Source of the DNA: Harmonia axyridis | Taxonomy: Eukaryota > Arthropoda > Insecta > Coleoptera > Coccinellidae | Assembly (NCBI RefSeq): GCF_914767665.1 | Contig: NC_059508.1 | Location: 7,006,001-7,070,000, forward strand | Length of the DNA stretch: 64,000 nucleotides | Direction of reading: 5' to 3' | Shown here: piece after piece, positions 34,708 through 47,225 of the stretch | Position numbering within the stretch: the first letter of the stretch is position 1 | Layout: every line of letters starts with the position of its first letter | Translations under genes and position numbers: made by a program | Notes under the pieces: generated by a model | What the model was told of the DNA's origin: nothing | What the model saw: only the letters and a program-made list of their open reading frames with translations | Databases searched by the model: none

Positions 34708-36351
34708 TTTGGGTTTTGTGTTATTTTTATCGAAATCACGAGCAACTCCCTTAACTCCTATTGAATTTTCCTTTGCTGACAATCCAGTTTGACGAAAAGA
34801 TTATTAATAGGAAAGCTGTGATCAAATTTACTCAATCAGAATTCAGTTGAATGCAAATGTTTGTATATTATGTGGGTAATTCCATGATACATAATCAGGT
34901 GAAAAAGGTGAGAGCGATATCATTGCTTATCTAAGATTATGAGTCAATTCGATGAATACACCATTTACGATGAAATAAAATTAAAAGAGAGAAAAATCCT
35001 CCTATGCAATTGATTGCAGAATAGCTACTTTGGCTTGAAACTTCAATTGTGTTCATAGAAATGGTATAAAAATATATTTTATAATATAACTGATTTATTG
35101 AGATAGTGATCAACTAAAAAAACCTTAATTTTTTCCCAAATCTTGTTATTACAGAACGTATGTGAAATTTGTTGTTGATAGTTCAGATATCTGAAATTAA
35201 CTGTGGTCAACAGCAATACTTATAGTTATCATTTGATATAAAACCAGCTATTTCTTTTTTGGCAACTGGACAATGCTGTGACGCAACTCCATCGATTTTC
35301 AAGAAATTGTCTGCCCTATATTACGATTTCAGATCTTTATTCCCCACATACAGCCAAAAAACTCTCGATTTCATAGAACAGGAAAGACATGAAACATCTT
35401 ATTGAGTATGATGACAATAGCATGTAAAAAAAATATACCTACAAGATTACTTTCAAATGGAAAAATTTGTAATTATTCATTCGAATATAAAAACCAATCA
35501 GTTCCATTTGACTGAATGTTCGATAGGCAAAGGATCACTCTACTGTTCATATTCCTTGAGGTGTAATTATTTTTATATCATATTATTGACACTTACTCAT
35601 AGAAGCATGTCGAACAAAAAACTAACAATTTCAAATCGAATAACAAAATACACTTCTGTAGATACGAAAAAAAAAAACACTCAAATTGTATTATAGTTAA
35701 TGAATAGATGTTTTTGAAGAAAATGATGTTATTCGGAAACAGGGCCACTTACAATCTGAATCTCTTTGAATGTATTGAAATTAACTTTGCATATACCGGC
35801 ACTTCTTCATATATTCCACACGTTCATGAAGGTTATTCAGCTTAAACTGTTGGATTAACGTTTGATTTCACTGTTCTATAAGAGATTATACACTTGCATA
35901 ACTGAAAAACGGATGTAGCTGATATTGTTTCAATCTGAACCACAAAAAATATTCACACAACAATTTGACACAGTCAAACTCGGCATTCTGCTATAACATT
36001 TTATTGTCTTGAATGGATTTCTCGAGGTCAGTTCTGTATTCAAGCAGGTTTAGTCACGGTTCAGGTCCGTACAGTTCATTTTTATAGCGTAACGATAGTT
36101 TGATCATCATTTCGATTGGATCATTAATCGGAAAAGGAATCAAGAGCTTAATTATTACATTGGGAACAGAGGAAAGATTTTTCTTTGAAAACTACTTTCA
36201 TATTGTTCCTTCTCTGTACAGTAACCTCAATTTTCGGAAATAAGAATAAAAAGGAGAACCTTGATATACAGGATGTCCGGCGTTGAAGTTTATATATTTC
36301 GAAATGCCATTAGAGAGTTCGAAATATGGAAATATTCGTTTCAATACTATG
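34708..36351. other. Gelsolin upstream region, no gene
   Basis: Contains the gelsolin 5' leader and presumably its promoter near 34710-34900; no clear TATA assigned. A tatacaggatgtccggcg word at 36268 looks like another solo end of the TACAGGGTG group. Confidence 0.4.
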
Positions 36352-37280
36352 TACCGGGTTTTTCACCATAATTTGACCCCCCCTTCAACTTTGTTACTAA
36401 AAGGCGTACAAAAAAATGTTTTCTACAAAAGTTTCACAAAATCGACTAGTCTTTTTTAAAATGATTTCACAAAACGAAATATATACAGAGTGGGCAATAT
36501 ATTGATTGCAACTTAATTTTTTCAAACGGAACACCCTGTATATTTTTCTATATTGGACTAGCTCTTTTTCCCCTGACTTCGAATATATAACATATGTTTG
36601 GTCTAACTCTTTTATTGTGAGAACCACAGAGTTTCAAATTTTAACAACCACCTGGTAAGCTAGGTAATCAGTTTTCAAGTGGAAGGGTGCGATAACTCAA
36701 AATTCCCTTTTTTGAGTTGGCAACGATACGTTTTTCACTATAAATTGGAATTGGATGATTTGGATGCAACTCCATATATTCTCTCCTTGTAGCTTTCTTA
36801 TTTTTATTGTTCTTCACATAAATATTTCAAATTTTTCCGCTTTTGTGTAGTGAATATTCGATGAATATGAATATGACAAACGAATGTTACATATTTTTGC
36901 TTACGAGATAACTAAAAAAAAGGCATTTTGTATTATCACAGCCTTCCACTTGAAAACTGATTACTTAGCTTGCCAAGTGGTTCTTAAAATTTGAAACTCT
37001 GTGGTACTCAGAATAAGAGAGATAGGCCAAACATATGATACCTATATATTCGAAATCAGGGGAAAAAGAGCTAGTCAAATATAGAACAATATACAGGGTG
37101 TTCCATTTGAAAAAATGAAGTTGCAATCAATATGTGTCCCACTCTGTATATATTTCGTTTTGTGAAATCATTTTAAAAAAGACTAGTCGATTTTGTGAAA
37201 CTTATGTGGAAAACATTTTTTTGTACCTCTTTCAGTTACAAAGTTGAAGGTGGGGTCAAATTATGGTGAAAAACCCGGTA
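36352..37280. mobile_element. 929-bp fold-back element with ~340-bp arms
   Basis: Left arm from TACCGGGTTTTTCACCATAA (36352) to about 36700 and right arm about 36945-37280 ending TTATGGTGAAAAACCCGGTA are reverse complements at roughly 90 % by eye, separated by ~245 bp. TA flanks both sides. Each arm carries an internal acaccctgtata/tacagggtgttcc word, so an older element may be nested in both arms. Confidence 0.9.
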
Positions 37281-38313
37281 CATGTTTTTCTAGCTTACCT
37301 TGGCTGTGCTTCCTTTTCAAGTGAGTAGATACAGTATGCCCAAACAAGTCTTATTTCCCTCTAAAAGAATTTTTTTACCTATTATATCTCATTTTTCTGT
37401 TTCTGGAATGCCGAATATTAAAGAAGACAGCAATAGAAGTTCAAGATGTTGAAATATGAATTTCATTTTCTCTTAACGCAGATGCATTGAGAAAAATATC
37501 AAATTAAGCAGATATATTCTTTGTATAAAAAAGATTGAGTTCTAGGGTGCTGTTTTTTTAAATTTTTCCTCTATTCTTTTTCTCCTAGACAAAAAGTATT
37601 CGCTTTTTCATGAAAAGTCACTGATTCATTGCAAACTGCCAAAAATATACACAAAATTGACTTTGATTTTAAAATCAATATTATTTATTGGTTATTTTAT
37701 ACCAAGTTTGAAATAGAATATAGTAGAACATGAATATACCTATAGGAAAATATTTATAATAGATACAGCAGAGGCAGGTTAAAATAAATGAAAGATGGAA
37801 ATTAATTAAGATTGCAGAACAAGAAGATGAAAACAGAAAAAAAATAAAAGATAACTTAAAAGAGATAAATACAGAAGTAACAAATGTAATAGAGAAATCA
37901 ATTGATTCAAAAAACCTTGTTTCAATAAGGACTGAAACGAAAGCAGGGCGTTATTTGATTATAACTACATACATACCAACACTGAAAATCTTCCACCTTA
38001 TACATACCAACCTTTTGTAATTCAGATATAGGTATCGAAAGCTATATCCTATGAAAAAGGAAAAGGAATCTTCTGGTTACGGGGTATTGTCCAAACATTG
38101 TCTGTTTGGTGTATAATTAATGTTATTGTGCCTGAAGTAGAGATCAGAAGTTCAGAACCTCCTAATTCATACAAGCTCTATGATTCTGAGAAGTGTCTGC
38201 AGAGCCCACATAGGGTCGGTAAAGGAAATATCAAACATAAACATTAACCCATACCCAAATATCAGGAGATTGGTGGTTGACAATGTAAGTGCAAACTTAA
38301 TAAGACTACTGCT
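37281..38313. other. Spacer, nothing recognised
   Basis: AT-rich; contains no coding signal and no window-internal repeat noticed. Confidence 0.4.
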
Positions 38314-38530
38314 TAGGGATTCACGGCTTGGCTTGAAATTCAAGCTATTTGCCTCAAGCTCAAGTCCAAGTAGCATGAGCTTGACTTGAAATCAACTCAA
38401 GTTCAAGGCAATTAGAAGTTGTCAAGTATTTATTCATTAAGTACTTGACTCAACATTGAAAAACTACTACTTGACTTGAGCTTGCGTTGATTTCAAGTCA
38501 AGCTCAAGCTACTTGAGCCGTGAGTCCCTA
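38314..38530. mobile_element. 217-bp hAT-type MITE made of CTTGA/TCAAG words
   Basis: Ends TAGGGATTCACGGCTTG and (reverse complement) TAGGGACTCACGGCTCAAG. Flanks CTACTGCT (38306-38313) and CTAATGCT (38531-38538) are an 8-bp duplication with one mismatch. The interior is largely built from cttga, caag and gcttg repeats, some on each strand, so it folds on itself in many registers. Confidence 0.82.
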
Positions 38531-38675
38531 CTAATGCTGATCTAACTCCTGGTCTTCAGGAGAATTTTGTGCTCAGAACAACATAAGAACATACACTTAT
38601 ACAATTTTCTCACAATTTATTAAAAAACTTCTAAATAAATGGAAGGGAAATTAAAATCAGTCTTTCTAACTCTAA

Positions 38676-41600
38676 CTATTCATTCAACCAACTGGACTGA
38701 AGAGCTGCAGCAGCTGTTATCCTCAGTTGAGGATCGGGCTCTATCATAGACTCCACGAAGGACGCAAATGGGATGGCATCTATCCTCTTCCAGTCGTATT
38801 TATCAACAAGAACATCTTCTATCTTCCAAATCTTGAGGTAATGGTCTTCAACGTGTCTTAGTCTGCCGTTATCGAAGTATCGTATTGCGTTGCGGCCTTT
38901 TGATGTTATGTAAGGAGGTATTCCATCAAGGACTTCCCAGATTAAGGTGAGATGATCAGCAGTTGCTGAACAACGTTGATATCTCTTGGGATTGAAGAGG
39001 TACTCTCCTGTAGCTAGTTCAAAAGCGACGCATCCTAAAGACCACATGTCTGCTGGGAAGCTATAGCCAGCATCCAGTATCACTTCTAAGGCTCGGTATT
39101 GTTTCGTTTGTATTTCGTTCGCAAAATGGTGGTCCTGTAGAAAAGAATTTTTTTGTCACCAAATCATTAGATAAATACAGATTAAATGCAGATAAATATG
39201 AAACTGAAGATTAAGGATGTCTTGAAAAGAGTATTTGATATTGCATGATAATTGAAATGATCTTCAGAACATTCAACTTTGTGAGACTTACATCCCAGCA
39301 AGCATTGCCAAGATCAGCTATTTTCACTTCGATATTAGGGTCTATCCAGATGGCACCTTTGATTGTGCCTTCCTTAGATCTTCTTATGGGACCACCGTTT
39401 CCTAAATTATAATCTTCTGGGAATGACCTATTTCTTGTCCATTCAAAAGTTTCATCGTTCACCTCTTCTTCTTGTGGACTACACATATCAGTCCAGCTAT
39501 CAGCTGCAACTATATCGAAAGAAATTAAAACACAGGCAAAGAAAAACGAATTGCAGATAATAAGAAATTTGATTTGTGAACATTAAATCACTAATAAAAT
39601 CTTGCATTCCATAGCAAAATTGTTTTTGAGATGCGAACTTCTCTTGGACAACCTGTGGTTTTTTGTGCGTATTCTGAAGATAAATCGATGATTTTTCTTG
39701 TTTGTGCAGTTTGTGATATAATTAGAGAATTTCAAAATTATATTTCTTCAAAGAATTGTCCATACCGATAGAATATCCAAAACTTTGGATGAGTCCATTA
39801 CTTTCACACATATTTGTAGCAAACTGGAAATATTCCGTTGTAAAATCAGAAAGATACACATCGGCTGATAATTTGGTTCCAATTTTAAAAGGTACAGTAC
39901 CACTGCAATGTTTAAATTCTTAATATACTAAATGGATGCTTTAAACTTTATTTCTGTCATATGATATGGCTCTTCCATTCACTTAGCTACACTATTTAGA
40001 GATATCAACCAGTTTTTTTCTGTTTTCTTTCCTAGTTTAGCTAGTTAAAATGATCCATGAGTTTTATATGATTAGAATCATGAGAAAGTATTGTGACACC
40101 CATTCTTCTCCAAGGTGGAATGAATACATGAATAAGCGTATAACTAGAAAAATATTGACCTTTTTGTATTTTCAATTATGATTCAATCCTTAGATAGTTT
40201 CTTCTTGGTGAGAAATTGAATATCCAGAGATTATAGTGAACACTTACCATATGATTTTGGCATCAGAACACCCAGGTCATAAAATTTCTTTGTAGTGCTA
40301 ACCATTTTCTTAACATAAGAATCCTTAACTTTGATCAGAATATTTTCTGGCTTTATATCGGTATGGATTATGTTACATTCGTCGTGAAGGTAGACAAGCC
40401 CTTCTAGTACCTTGAAAAAATTATATATTTTTCTTCAAGTTACAATTTTACTCCATACTCTTATGGTGGTTTTGATAACGCTAAATTCGTGATTATGTAC
40501 GTTACATGTCTGTCTTTTCGAGTCTTCTACAAGAAGTTCATACAATAAAATAATGTAAGTAGTAACAAATTTACCTGCTTGACTATAGTTTTGATACCAG
40601 GTATGTGAATCCCTTGGTAGTCGCTCTGAATAATTAGATGCAATAGGCTTGGCCCCATTATTTCGAAGGCGATGGCAGTATGATTGCCGTTTATACTACG
40701 ACAGTTGAAAAAATCTAACATTTGTACAATATTTCTACTACCAGGATGATCAGGATTCTTATCCCTTGTACATTGTAGCAATTTTATTTCATCCTGTGCC
40801 ACTGCTGTAAATACAGTTGCTGATTTGCATACCTTGACAGCCACATATTCTTTGTTCCTAAAAAAAATTGTCTCATTACCTACACAAATAAAATCAATGT
40901 TTTAATATCTATCTCGACACTCCTAGGTCTCTGTGAGACCCCAGAAGCTTAAAGCTTGCAGGAAATAGGCGATCAGTTTGTGTTCTATGTAGGTTTTCTT
41001 TACTGTGTCCCATACCCCCAAAAAAATTTTATACCGATTTCGAAATTTTCACTCGCAAAATGCATTTCAGACCATCAGACCTGGTTTCGTGTCCATCTGT
41101 CAGTCTGTGTGTCCGCAAACCCATGTAACATCCAAACATCCTTAACTTCTACAATTCTTATCCGATTTTAATTAAATTTGGAATGGTGTCGTAAAAAATC
41201 ATCTTTTTCAAATGAAGTATGTGCGTTTGGCATGCGCTAATGTGACTTTCCCTTTATTTTGATATCTCGCGTTCTACTCTCCGATCTTGACGAAAATTGG
41301 TATGGGTTTAGAAAATTCCAACTCTTTCTTTGCTCATGCGCAAACGTGAAATTCCAGGAATCTCGATATTTCAATGGAATTGGGAGTTTATTTGAGTATT
41401 AGGGTTGTGACATTAAATATTTCATAGGAATTCTAGCTTTTTTGATTGGACCGTGTGTGTTGCGATGTGTAAATTGAATCTTTTCGGCAGATAATATACA
41501 AAGGCGTACAACTTTGCTTTCATCGTTTTTTTCTCAGAAATTCGAAGCTTTATTGTAAAAAACTGGTGAAACATTTATGATTCGAAGTATTGTCCATCGT

Positions 41601-43400
41601 TGGCTACTACTTCTTTCCATCTTTCGGGCAGCGTACGAATCCTGCGCTGAAAAAACTGGCCATCTTTTGGAGCAATCCACGAATCGATCCAATTTTTTTA
41701 CTTCTTCATAAGACCTGAAGAGCTGGTCAGCCAGGCCGTATGCCATTCATCGAAACAAGTGAAAGTCCGAGGGATCAACGTCTGAAGAATACGGCGGGTG
41801 GGGTAGGACTTCCCATTTCAACGTTTCCAAGTATGTCTTGATCACTTTCGCAACATGGGGTCCAGCATTATCATGCTGTAAAATCACTTTATCATGTCTC
41901 TAGTTGTATTGCGGCCGTTTGTTTTTCGATACTCGGCTCAAAAGCATAAATTGCGTGATTGTTTTAGTCGAATTCAACAACTCATAATACACTACGCCGA
42001 GCTGGTCCACCAAATACTGATCATAGCCTTGAAACCATGAATATTTAGTTTAGCCGTCGACGTGGAAGAATGGCCGGTATATCCCCATGATTTTCTGCGC
42101 TTGGGATCATTGTCATGAACCTATTTTTCGCCTCCAGTCACAATGCGATGCAGAGATCTCTTCCGTCATTGCCTTGCTAGTTGCTGCTCACAAGCAAACA
42201 AACGCCGTTCAACATCTCTCTGCTTCAATTTGTACGGCACTCAATTTCCTTGTTTCTAAATCATTTCCATAACTTTCAGGCAATTTGAAATAGCTTGTTC
42301 CATTACTCCCAATGATCCTGCCAATTCATTTTGCTTTTGACACGAGTCTTGATCAAGTAATGCCTGCAATTCTGCATCATCAAAAACCTTCTTTCTTCTA
42401 CCGCCATACTGGTCTTCGACGTCAAAATCACCGTCTTTGTAGAGTTGAAACCACGTTCTTTCATTAATAGTGGCCTCATTCGATGAGCCTCAGCCGCAGA
42501 TTTCTTCATATTAAAGCAGAAGATTAAAATCTCCAGCAAATGACGAGAATTTGGCACGTAAGCTGACATGTTTAATCGAGAATAACATTATGATGCAGAC
42601 ACAAATCGACTGAAATTTCGATGGCGTTATGTTTACAAATACCTTAGCTTATTGTATGACGTCTAGGATCTATTTATTTTGACTACAAATTAACGCTACA
42701 GCCATCTGTTGCAAAACGGCAAAAGCAAAGTTGTACACCAATAATATTAGAAGATCAATTATAACGGGCAGCATAGTGCCACACCAAAGGGCAAATAATT
42801 TTGGTTGATAAGTTCAATTTGGGAATTCGCCTTTTTCTGAAGTTTTTTTTTCAATGACGTCAAATCGGACAGATTTCGATACATGTGCACCTATATTTGG
42901 TGTTCGTGTCGATCTAGATGTGCATGGAGTGAAATCATAAAGCCATAAAATAGTTCCATTCACGTGAATTATCCGTAAAGCCATATGTTCTATTCTCAAT
43001 ATCTATATCGATTTTCAAGGAAGTATGGGCGGTCATTTTCTTTGGAAGTCTGATTGTTGCTACCTTCTGGGTAAAATCAATTTAGGAAAAAGAATGGGTT
43101 CTACTCACACTATATTCTCGCATAGCCACACTGTGGAGAAATGGCCATACCCAAGTTTTCGTACTACGTGATATTTATCTCCTAGGATTGTTTTGTAACT
43201 TATAGGCATATACCCTCCAGGGCAGTACTCCGCAGGATCCTCCTGCTGGGGGTAGGACTTATTTTCGCAATCCGCTATTTCTTTAATCTCTCCTACATCG
43301 TATTCTTCTATCTCTTTCGGAGAACACCTGAAAATATCGCATTATCACCAGAATTTCCCTTATATCGTTAGGAATTACACTGATATTAGTCTACAACACG
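38676..43400 (-). CDS. SRPK-type serine/arginine protein kinase
   Basis: Firm exons on the minus strand: 43327-43109, 40857-40575, 40410-40248, 39509-39292 and 39134-38676 (TAG 38676). Phases agree throughout; 447 residues. A probable earlier exon ends at 43400 (reading EEETETNCNQIENN...) with a weak GTGTTG donor but matching phase; the true start is not found. Motifs: SRPK lead-in DPAEYCPGGYMPI, glycine loop KLGYGHFSTVWL, VAVKVCKSA with the ATP Lys, the SRPK-specific HTDIKPENIL, an acidic spacer (SPQEEEVNDETFE), and ADLGNACW with DLG for DFG. The C-lobe follows (KQYRALEVILDAGY, PADMWSLGCVAFELATGEYLF) and ends SSWLNE. SRPKs phosphorylate RS-domain splicing factors in cytoplasm and nucleus. 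The spacer between kinase lobes is about 70 residues, shorter than in human SRPK1. A mariner sits in the intron after the first firm exon. Confidence 0.88.
39766..40110. repeat. Intronic repeat shared with 15170-15440
   Basis: Read on the minus strand, 40110-39860 matches 15170-15440 in plus orientation. It contains an open 44-codon frame (VPFKIGTKLSADVYLSDF) ending at a donor-like GTATGG, but the phase does not fit insertion between kinase exons. Confidence 0.6.
41499..42741 (-). mobile_element. Full-length dead mariner in kinase intron
   Basis: Both inverted ends are kept: GGCGTACAACTTTGCTTTC (41503) and GCAAAGTTGTACACC (42725-42739) with TA nearby. The transposase reads backwards from 42510 (KKSAAEAHRM) with many stops; the catalytic region near 41870 (HDN...) and 41800 (SYPTRR.LQTL) is degraded. 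Same family as 2309-3447. Confidence 0.88.
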
Positions 43401-43841
43401 AGGCCGATCGAAAGGTAGGTTGTTTCCTAGTGGTTGGAGCTTGATTATTTTCGATTTGGTTACAATTTGTTTCGGTTTCTTCTTCTACAATGGGAGCGTA
43501 GTAATTCGCGTACCACCTGTGATATGACCAACTGGTCCACAACGTCAATAAGGGATGAGAAGTTGCCCAATTGCCTTGTTCACTGAGTGCATTTTTGTTT
43601 ATCAGAAAATCTTTTTTAATTTTAAAGATTGTTAGGAATAAGAAAATGACTAACGCGTTTCATCAATTTCCTATCTATGTCCTTTTTTCCAAATACATTT
43701 TTTTGAACGAAAAGCTTAAGTTAAAATATCCTGGTCTGTCCTAATCTGTCTATTATAATCAGAATAGAACAAAGCAATCTCTTGAATTAGTCAATTAAAC
43801 TGTAATGTGAGATGGCATGAAATCAGAGATAGTTTCAACTA

Positions 43842-45262
43842 TACAGGGTGATTCACCGCGATGGCCTATTGGACGTTCATGGAAAACTAATCATGATTTT
43901 GAGATGAAAATCTGCTCATTGGGGTTTGAGACAATGATATTTCTCCCTAAAATATTTTCTACAACTTCTGATTATACCGGAAACAGACTACTCCTTCCTT
44001 ATTTCAAATAGCACATCCAGTATATATAATTGCATCATAAGATTTTTTTATGATAATTTCGGCAATATGCCATACATGGGTGAAAACTCAACGGTTTATG
44101 AGTTTATGAAAAAAAATGGTGGCGATGAGGACATTTTTTTTTAATATTTCGGCAGAAAAAGCTTTTTTCGAAAAAATTGTTTTCTTTCTCGATTCTGCAA
44201 ATACGTACTATTTTAAGGCTATTTGTGGTTTGAATCAAAAATGTACAGGGTGTTCATCAAAAGACCATGAAGTTTGGCAACTCAAATTCATCAAAACTCA
44301 AGATTTTCAAATTAAAACTTATAATTGTTAATATTTCAGTCAATTCTACGTATAAAAAATAATAATTCAAGAGTTATCGAGGAAGAACTTCAAATGAGGA
44401 AAAACCGCAAATTCTAACTGTCTATGACTTCCGGAGAACACAGAAAGTAACTAAAATTCGATGTTTCGATAACTTAATTTAACACTTCATAAATTGTAAT
44501 TAAATGTTCGTAGGAATTGTTCATCAGACATCCAAGAATCAATAAAATTTTCAATTACGAATAATTGCTTACAATTCATGAAATGTCCAATTTAGTTATC
44601 GAAACATCGAATTTTCGTTACTTTCTGTGTTTTCCGGAAGTCACAAAATGCTCCACACAGTTAGAATTTGCGGTTTTTCCTCCTTTAAAGTTCTTCCTCG
44701 ATAACGCTTAAAGTATTCATTTAAATATAGGGTATGTTTGAGTCACCCTACTTTCTTCATACGTAGAATTGACTAAAATAATAAAAAAGATAGGTTATAA
44801 TTTGAAACCTTTGAGTTTTAATGAATTTGTGTTGTTCAACTTCATGATATTTTGATAAACACCCTGTACATTTTTGGTCCAAACCGCGAACAATCTTATA
44901 GTAGTACGTATTTGCAGAATCGAAAATGAAAAAGTTTTTTCGAAAAAACTTTTTCTGCAGCAATATACAAAAAAATGAGAGTCCTCGTCGCCACAATTTT
45001 CATCATATGAATCCCATTAACTCGTGATCCGCTGAAATTGACATAAAAAACTCATTAACTCATAAAATCTCATTATGCAATAATATACTGGGTGTGCCAT
45101 TTGAAATAAGGAAGTACTAGTCCATAACCGGAAGTTGTAGAGATATGAAAATATTTTAGGGAGAAATCATTGCCTTAAACCCCAACATGCTAATTTTCAG
45201 CACAAAATTATGATTAGTTTTCCATAAACGTTTAATAGGCTATCGCGGTGAATCACCCTGTA
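43842..45262. mobile_element. 1.42-kb giant palindromic element
   Basis: Starts TACAGGGTGATTCACCGCGA and ends TCGCGGTGAATCACCCTGTA with TA at both borders. Reverse complementarity runs from the ends almost to the centre (e.g. 44380-44470 against 44620-44710, and tgtttcgataact at 44462 against agttatcgaaaca at 44597), leaving a loop of about 60 bp near 44545. Arms are about 670 bp. A tacagggtgtt end occurs inside each arm (44247, 44867). Short open frames in the arms mirror each other and are not genes. Confidence 0.9.
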
Positions 45263-46300
45263 TTTTGGAATAATTTTCTTGATATAGGTCATTATACATC
45301 GGCACTAAACCATGGTAGGACTGTATTCAAATTTGGCTATTCTGGTTGAAATGGAACCTTTTATTGAAATTTACAATTTTTTTAGAATGAGTACTCGCTC
45401 TTTCTGTCATGAATTCTACAACTCACAAAAACTCAACTCATTGTGACTAAACATTTCTTCAAGTCATAATTCATAAATTAGTGCGTTCTCCGGAAGATAT
45501 TGTGTAATTCGGAGAATAATAAAAAAATTGATTATTTATTTTTTTTATAATTCCTAGTACATTCCGTTTGAGGGTTATTCTGTACACGGAGACCCGATAG
45601 ACGGACAGAAATGGAACCTTGAAATCTTCGTGGGTGAATTGAACCCAATCACTCAATACTAAAACAATAACATTCTGCTGCTCCCCTAGAACAAGTGCGG
45701 AAAAATGTGTTGTCTATGAAAGAAAAAATGAGGAAAACGCTGACGCGAAGCTTTTGAGGTCCCGCTAATCCATACGCCAATTTCACACTTGAGGGCCACT
45801 GTATATGTTCTCTACAAGGGATCGCTCAAAAGCTACTGACTTCACGCAAATATTTCACTCAATTTTTTTCGATTTTCTTCTTGAATTATCTATGCTTCTG
45901 GTTGAGCTATCCACATGAAATTTCTCATAACGCACAAATGGTTATTCTAGAGAGGGTGAGTCTTTGACTTCCTCGTATATTTTAACCGAAGATTCAAAAG
46001 AAACCCTTTTTTTCTTTATAATGTTTTCCAATTCGATTTTTTTCTGACTCAGGAAATTTTGGAGTAGACCACAATTTGATGGAATTTTATGTTCGGAAAA
46101 CATTCATCACATCATTAAAAAAACTATATTCCTAAAATCATTTCCATCGATTCCATTCCATTTGAGAGATAATACTAAAAATTACATTTTTTATGGATTT
46201 TCAACAGCCTGTATATTTTCAACCGAGCTAAATCTTAAAAATGGTGAAGGAAAAAAGTGTTTCCTTCGACCTCAGGAATATTCAGTTGAAATATATGTAA
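45263..46300. other. Spacer with unplaced repeat-like words, no gene
   Basis: Contains cggagacccgatagacggacag near 45590, similar to ggtggtcggatggacgaacag near 47580 and gtccatctgtcagtctgtgtg near 41090, pointing to a dispersed family; no boundaries found. Confidence 0.4.
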
Positions 46301-47225
46301 AGGGTGTTTTTTTAGAGCTATAGAACTTTGAATTGCAATAAAACAACGATGGATTATTCGATTGACGTTAATTTTCTTTATCCGCAAGATAATCTTGTGG
46401 CATTACATTTTAAATATGATTTCTGGCATATGACCGCCACGGCTGGCTCGGATGTAGTCCAATCTGGACGTCCAATTTTCGATGACTTTTTCCAACATTT
46501 GTGGCCGTATATCGGCAATAACACGGCGAATGTTGTCTTCCAAATGGTCAAGAGTTTGTGGCTTATCAGCACAGACCAATGACTTTACATAGCCCCAGGA
46601 AATAGTCTAGCGGTGTTATCTCAAAAGATGTTGGAGGCCAATTCACAGGTTCAAAACGTGGAATTAGGCGATCACCAAACGTGTCTTTCAATAAATGGAT
46701 TGTGGCACGAGCTGTGTGACATGTTGCGCCGTTTGTTGGAACCACAGCTCCTGGACATCATGGTTGTTCAATTCAGGAATGAAAAAGTTAGTAATCAGGG
46801 CTCTTTACCGATCACCATTGACTGTAACGTTCTGGCCATCATCGTTTTTGAAGAAGTACGGATCAATGATCTCAACAGCCCTTAAAGCGCACCAAACAGT
46901 CAGTTTTTTGGATGTTACGGTGTTTCGACAGACACTTGAGGATTAGCTTCACTCCAAATGCGGCAGTTTTGTTTGTTGACGTAGCCATTCAACCAGAAGT
47001 GCGCTTCATCGCTAATGGACGTAGTGCGCGATACTTATATTCCGCACAGAACCATTATTTTCTAAATAAAATTGCACTATTTGCAAGCGTTGTTCAGGAG
47101 TGAGTCTATTCATGATGAATTGCTAAACCAAACTGAGAATAAATTACTTGACAGCTGTTAAATCGGTCGCCATCTTGAACAGAAATGCGAACTTAAAGTT
47201 ATATACCTCGAAAAAAAAACACCCA
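46301..47225 (-). mobile_element. DD41D (rosa-type) element, internally deleted, copy 1
   Basis: Ends GGGTGTTTTTTTAGAGCTAT (46302) and, reversed, GGTGTTTTTTTTTCGAGGTA (47225). Minus-strand reading contains the start MNRLTPEQRLQ (about 47111) and then, after a large internal deletion near 47020, SDEAHFWLNGYVNKQNCR. Next come a HPKN frame break and the region VTVNGDR...LFHS, and the catalytic remainder matches 57498-58573. Many stops. Confidence 0.85.

Noticed and set aside
34708..34782. Upstream extension of the gelsolin N-terminus from a TTG codon
   Set aside because: No ATG in frame between the upstream stop and MSEIPP; the family normally starts there.
39766..39905. Extra exon of the SRPK-type kinase
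   Set aside because: Phase at its left border does not match the preceding exon, and kinase exons 40248 and 39509 join perfectly without it.
44116..44996. Two similar short proteins on opposite strands
   Set aside because: They are the two arms of the giant palindrome, so the likeness is structural.
46328..47103. Plus-strand frames of 63-90 codons
   Set aside because: Antisense shadows of the DD41D transposase, which reads on the minus strand.
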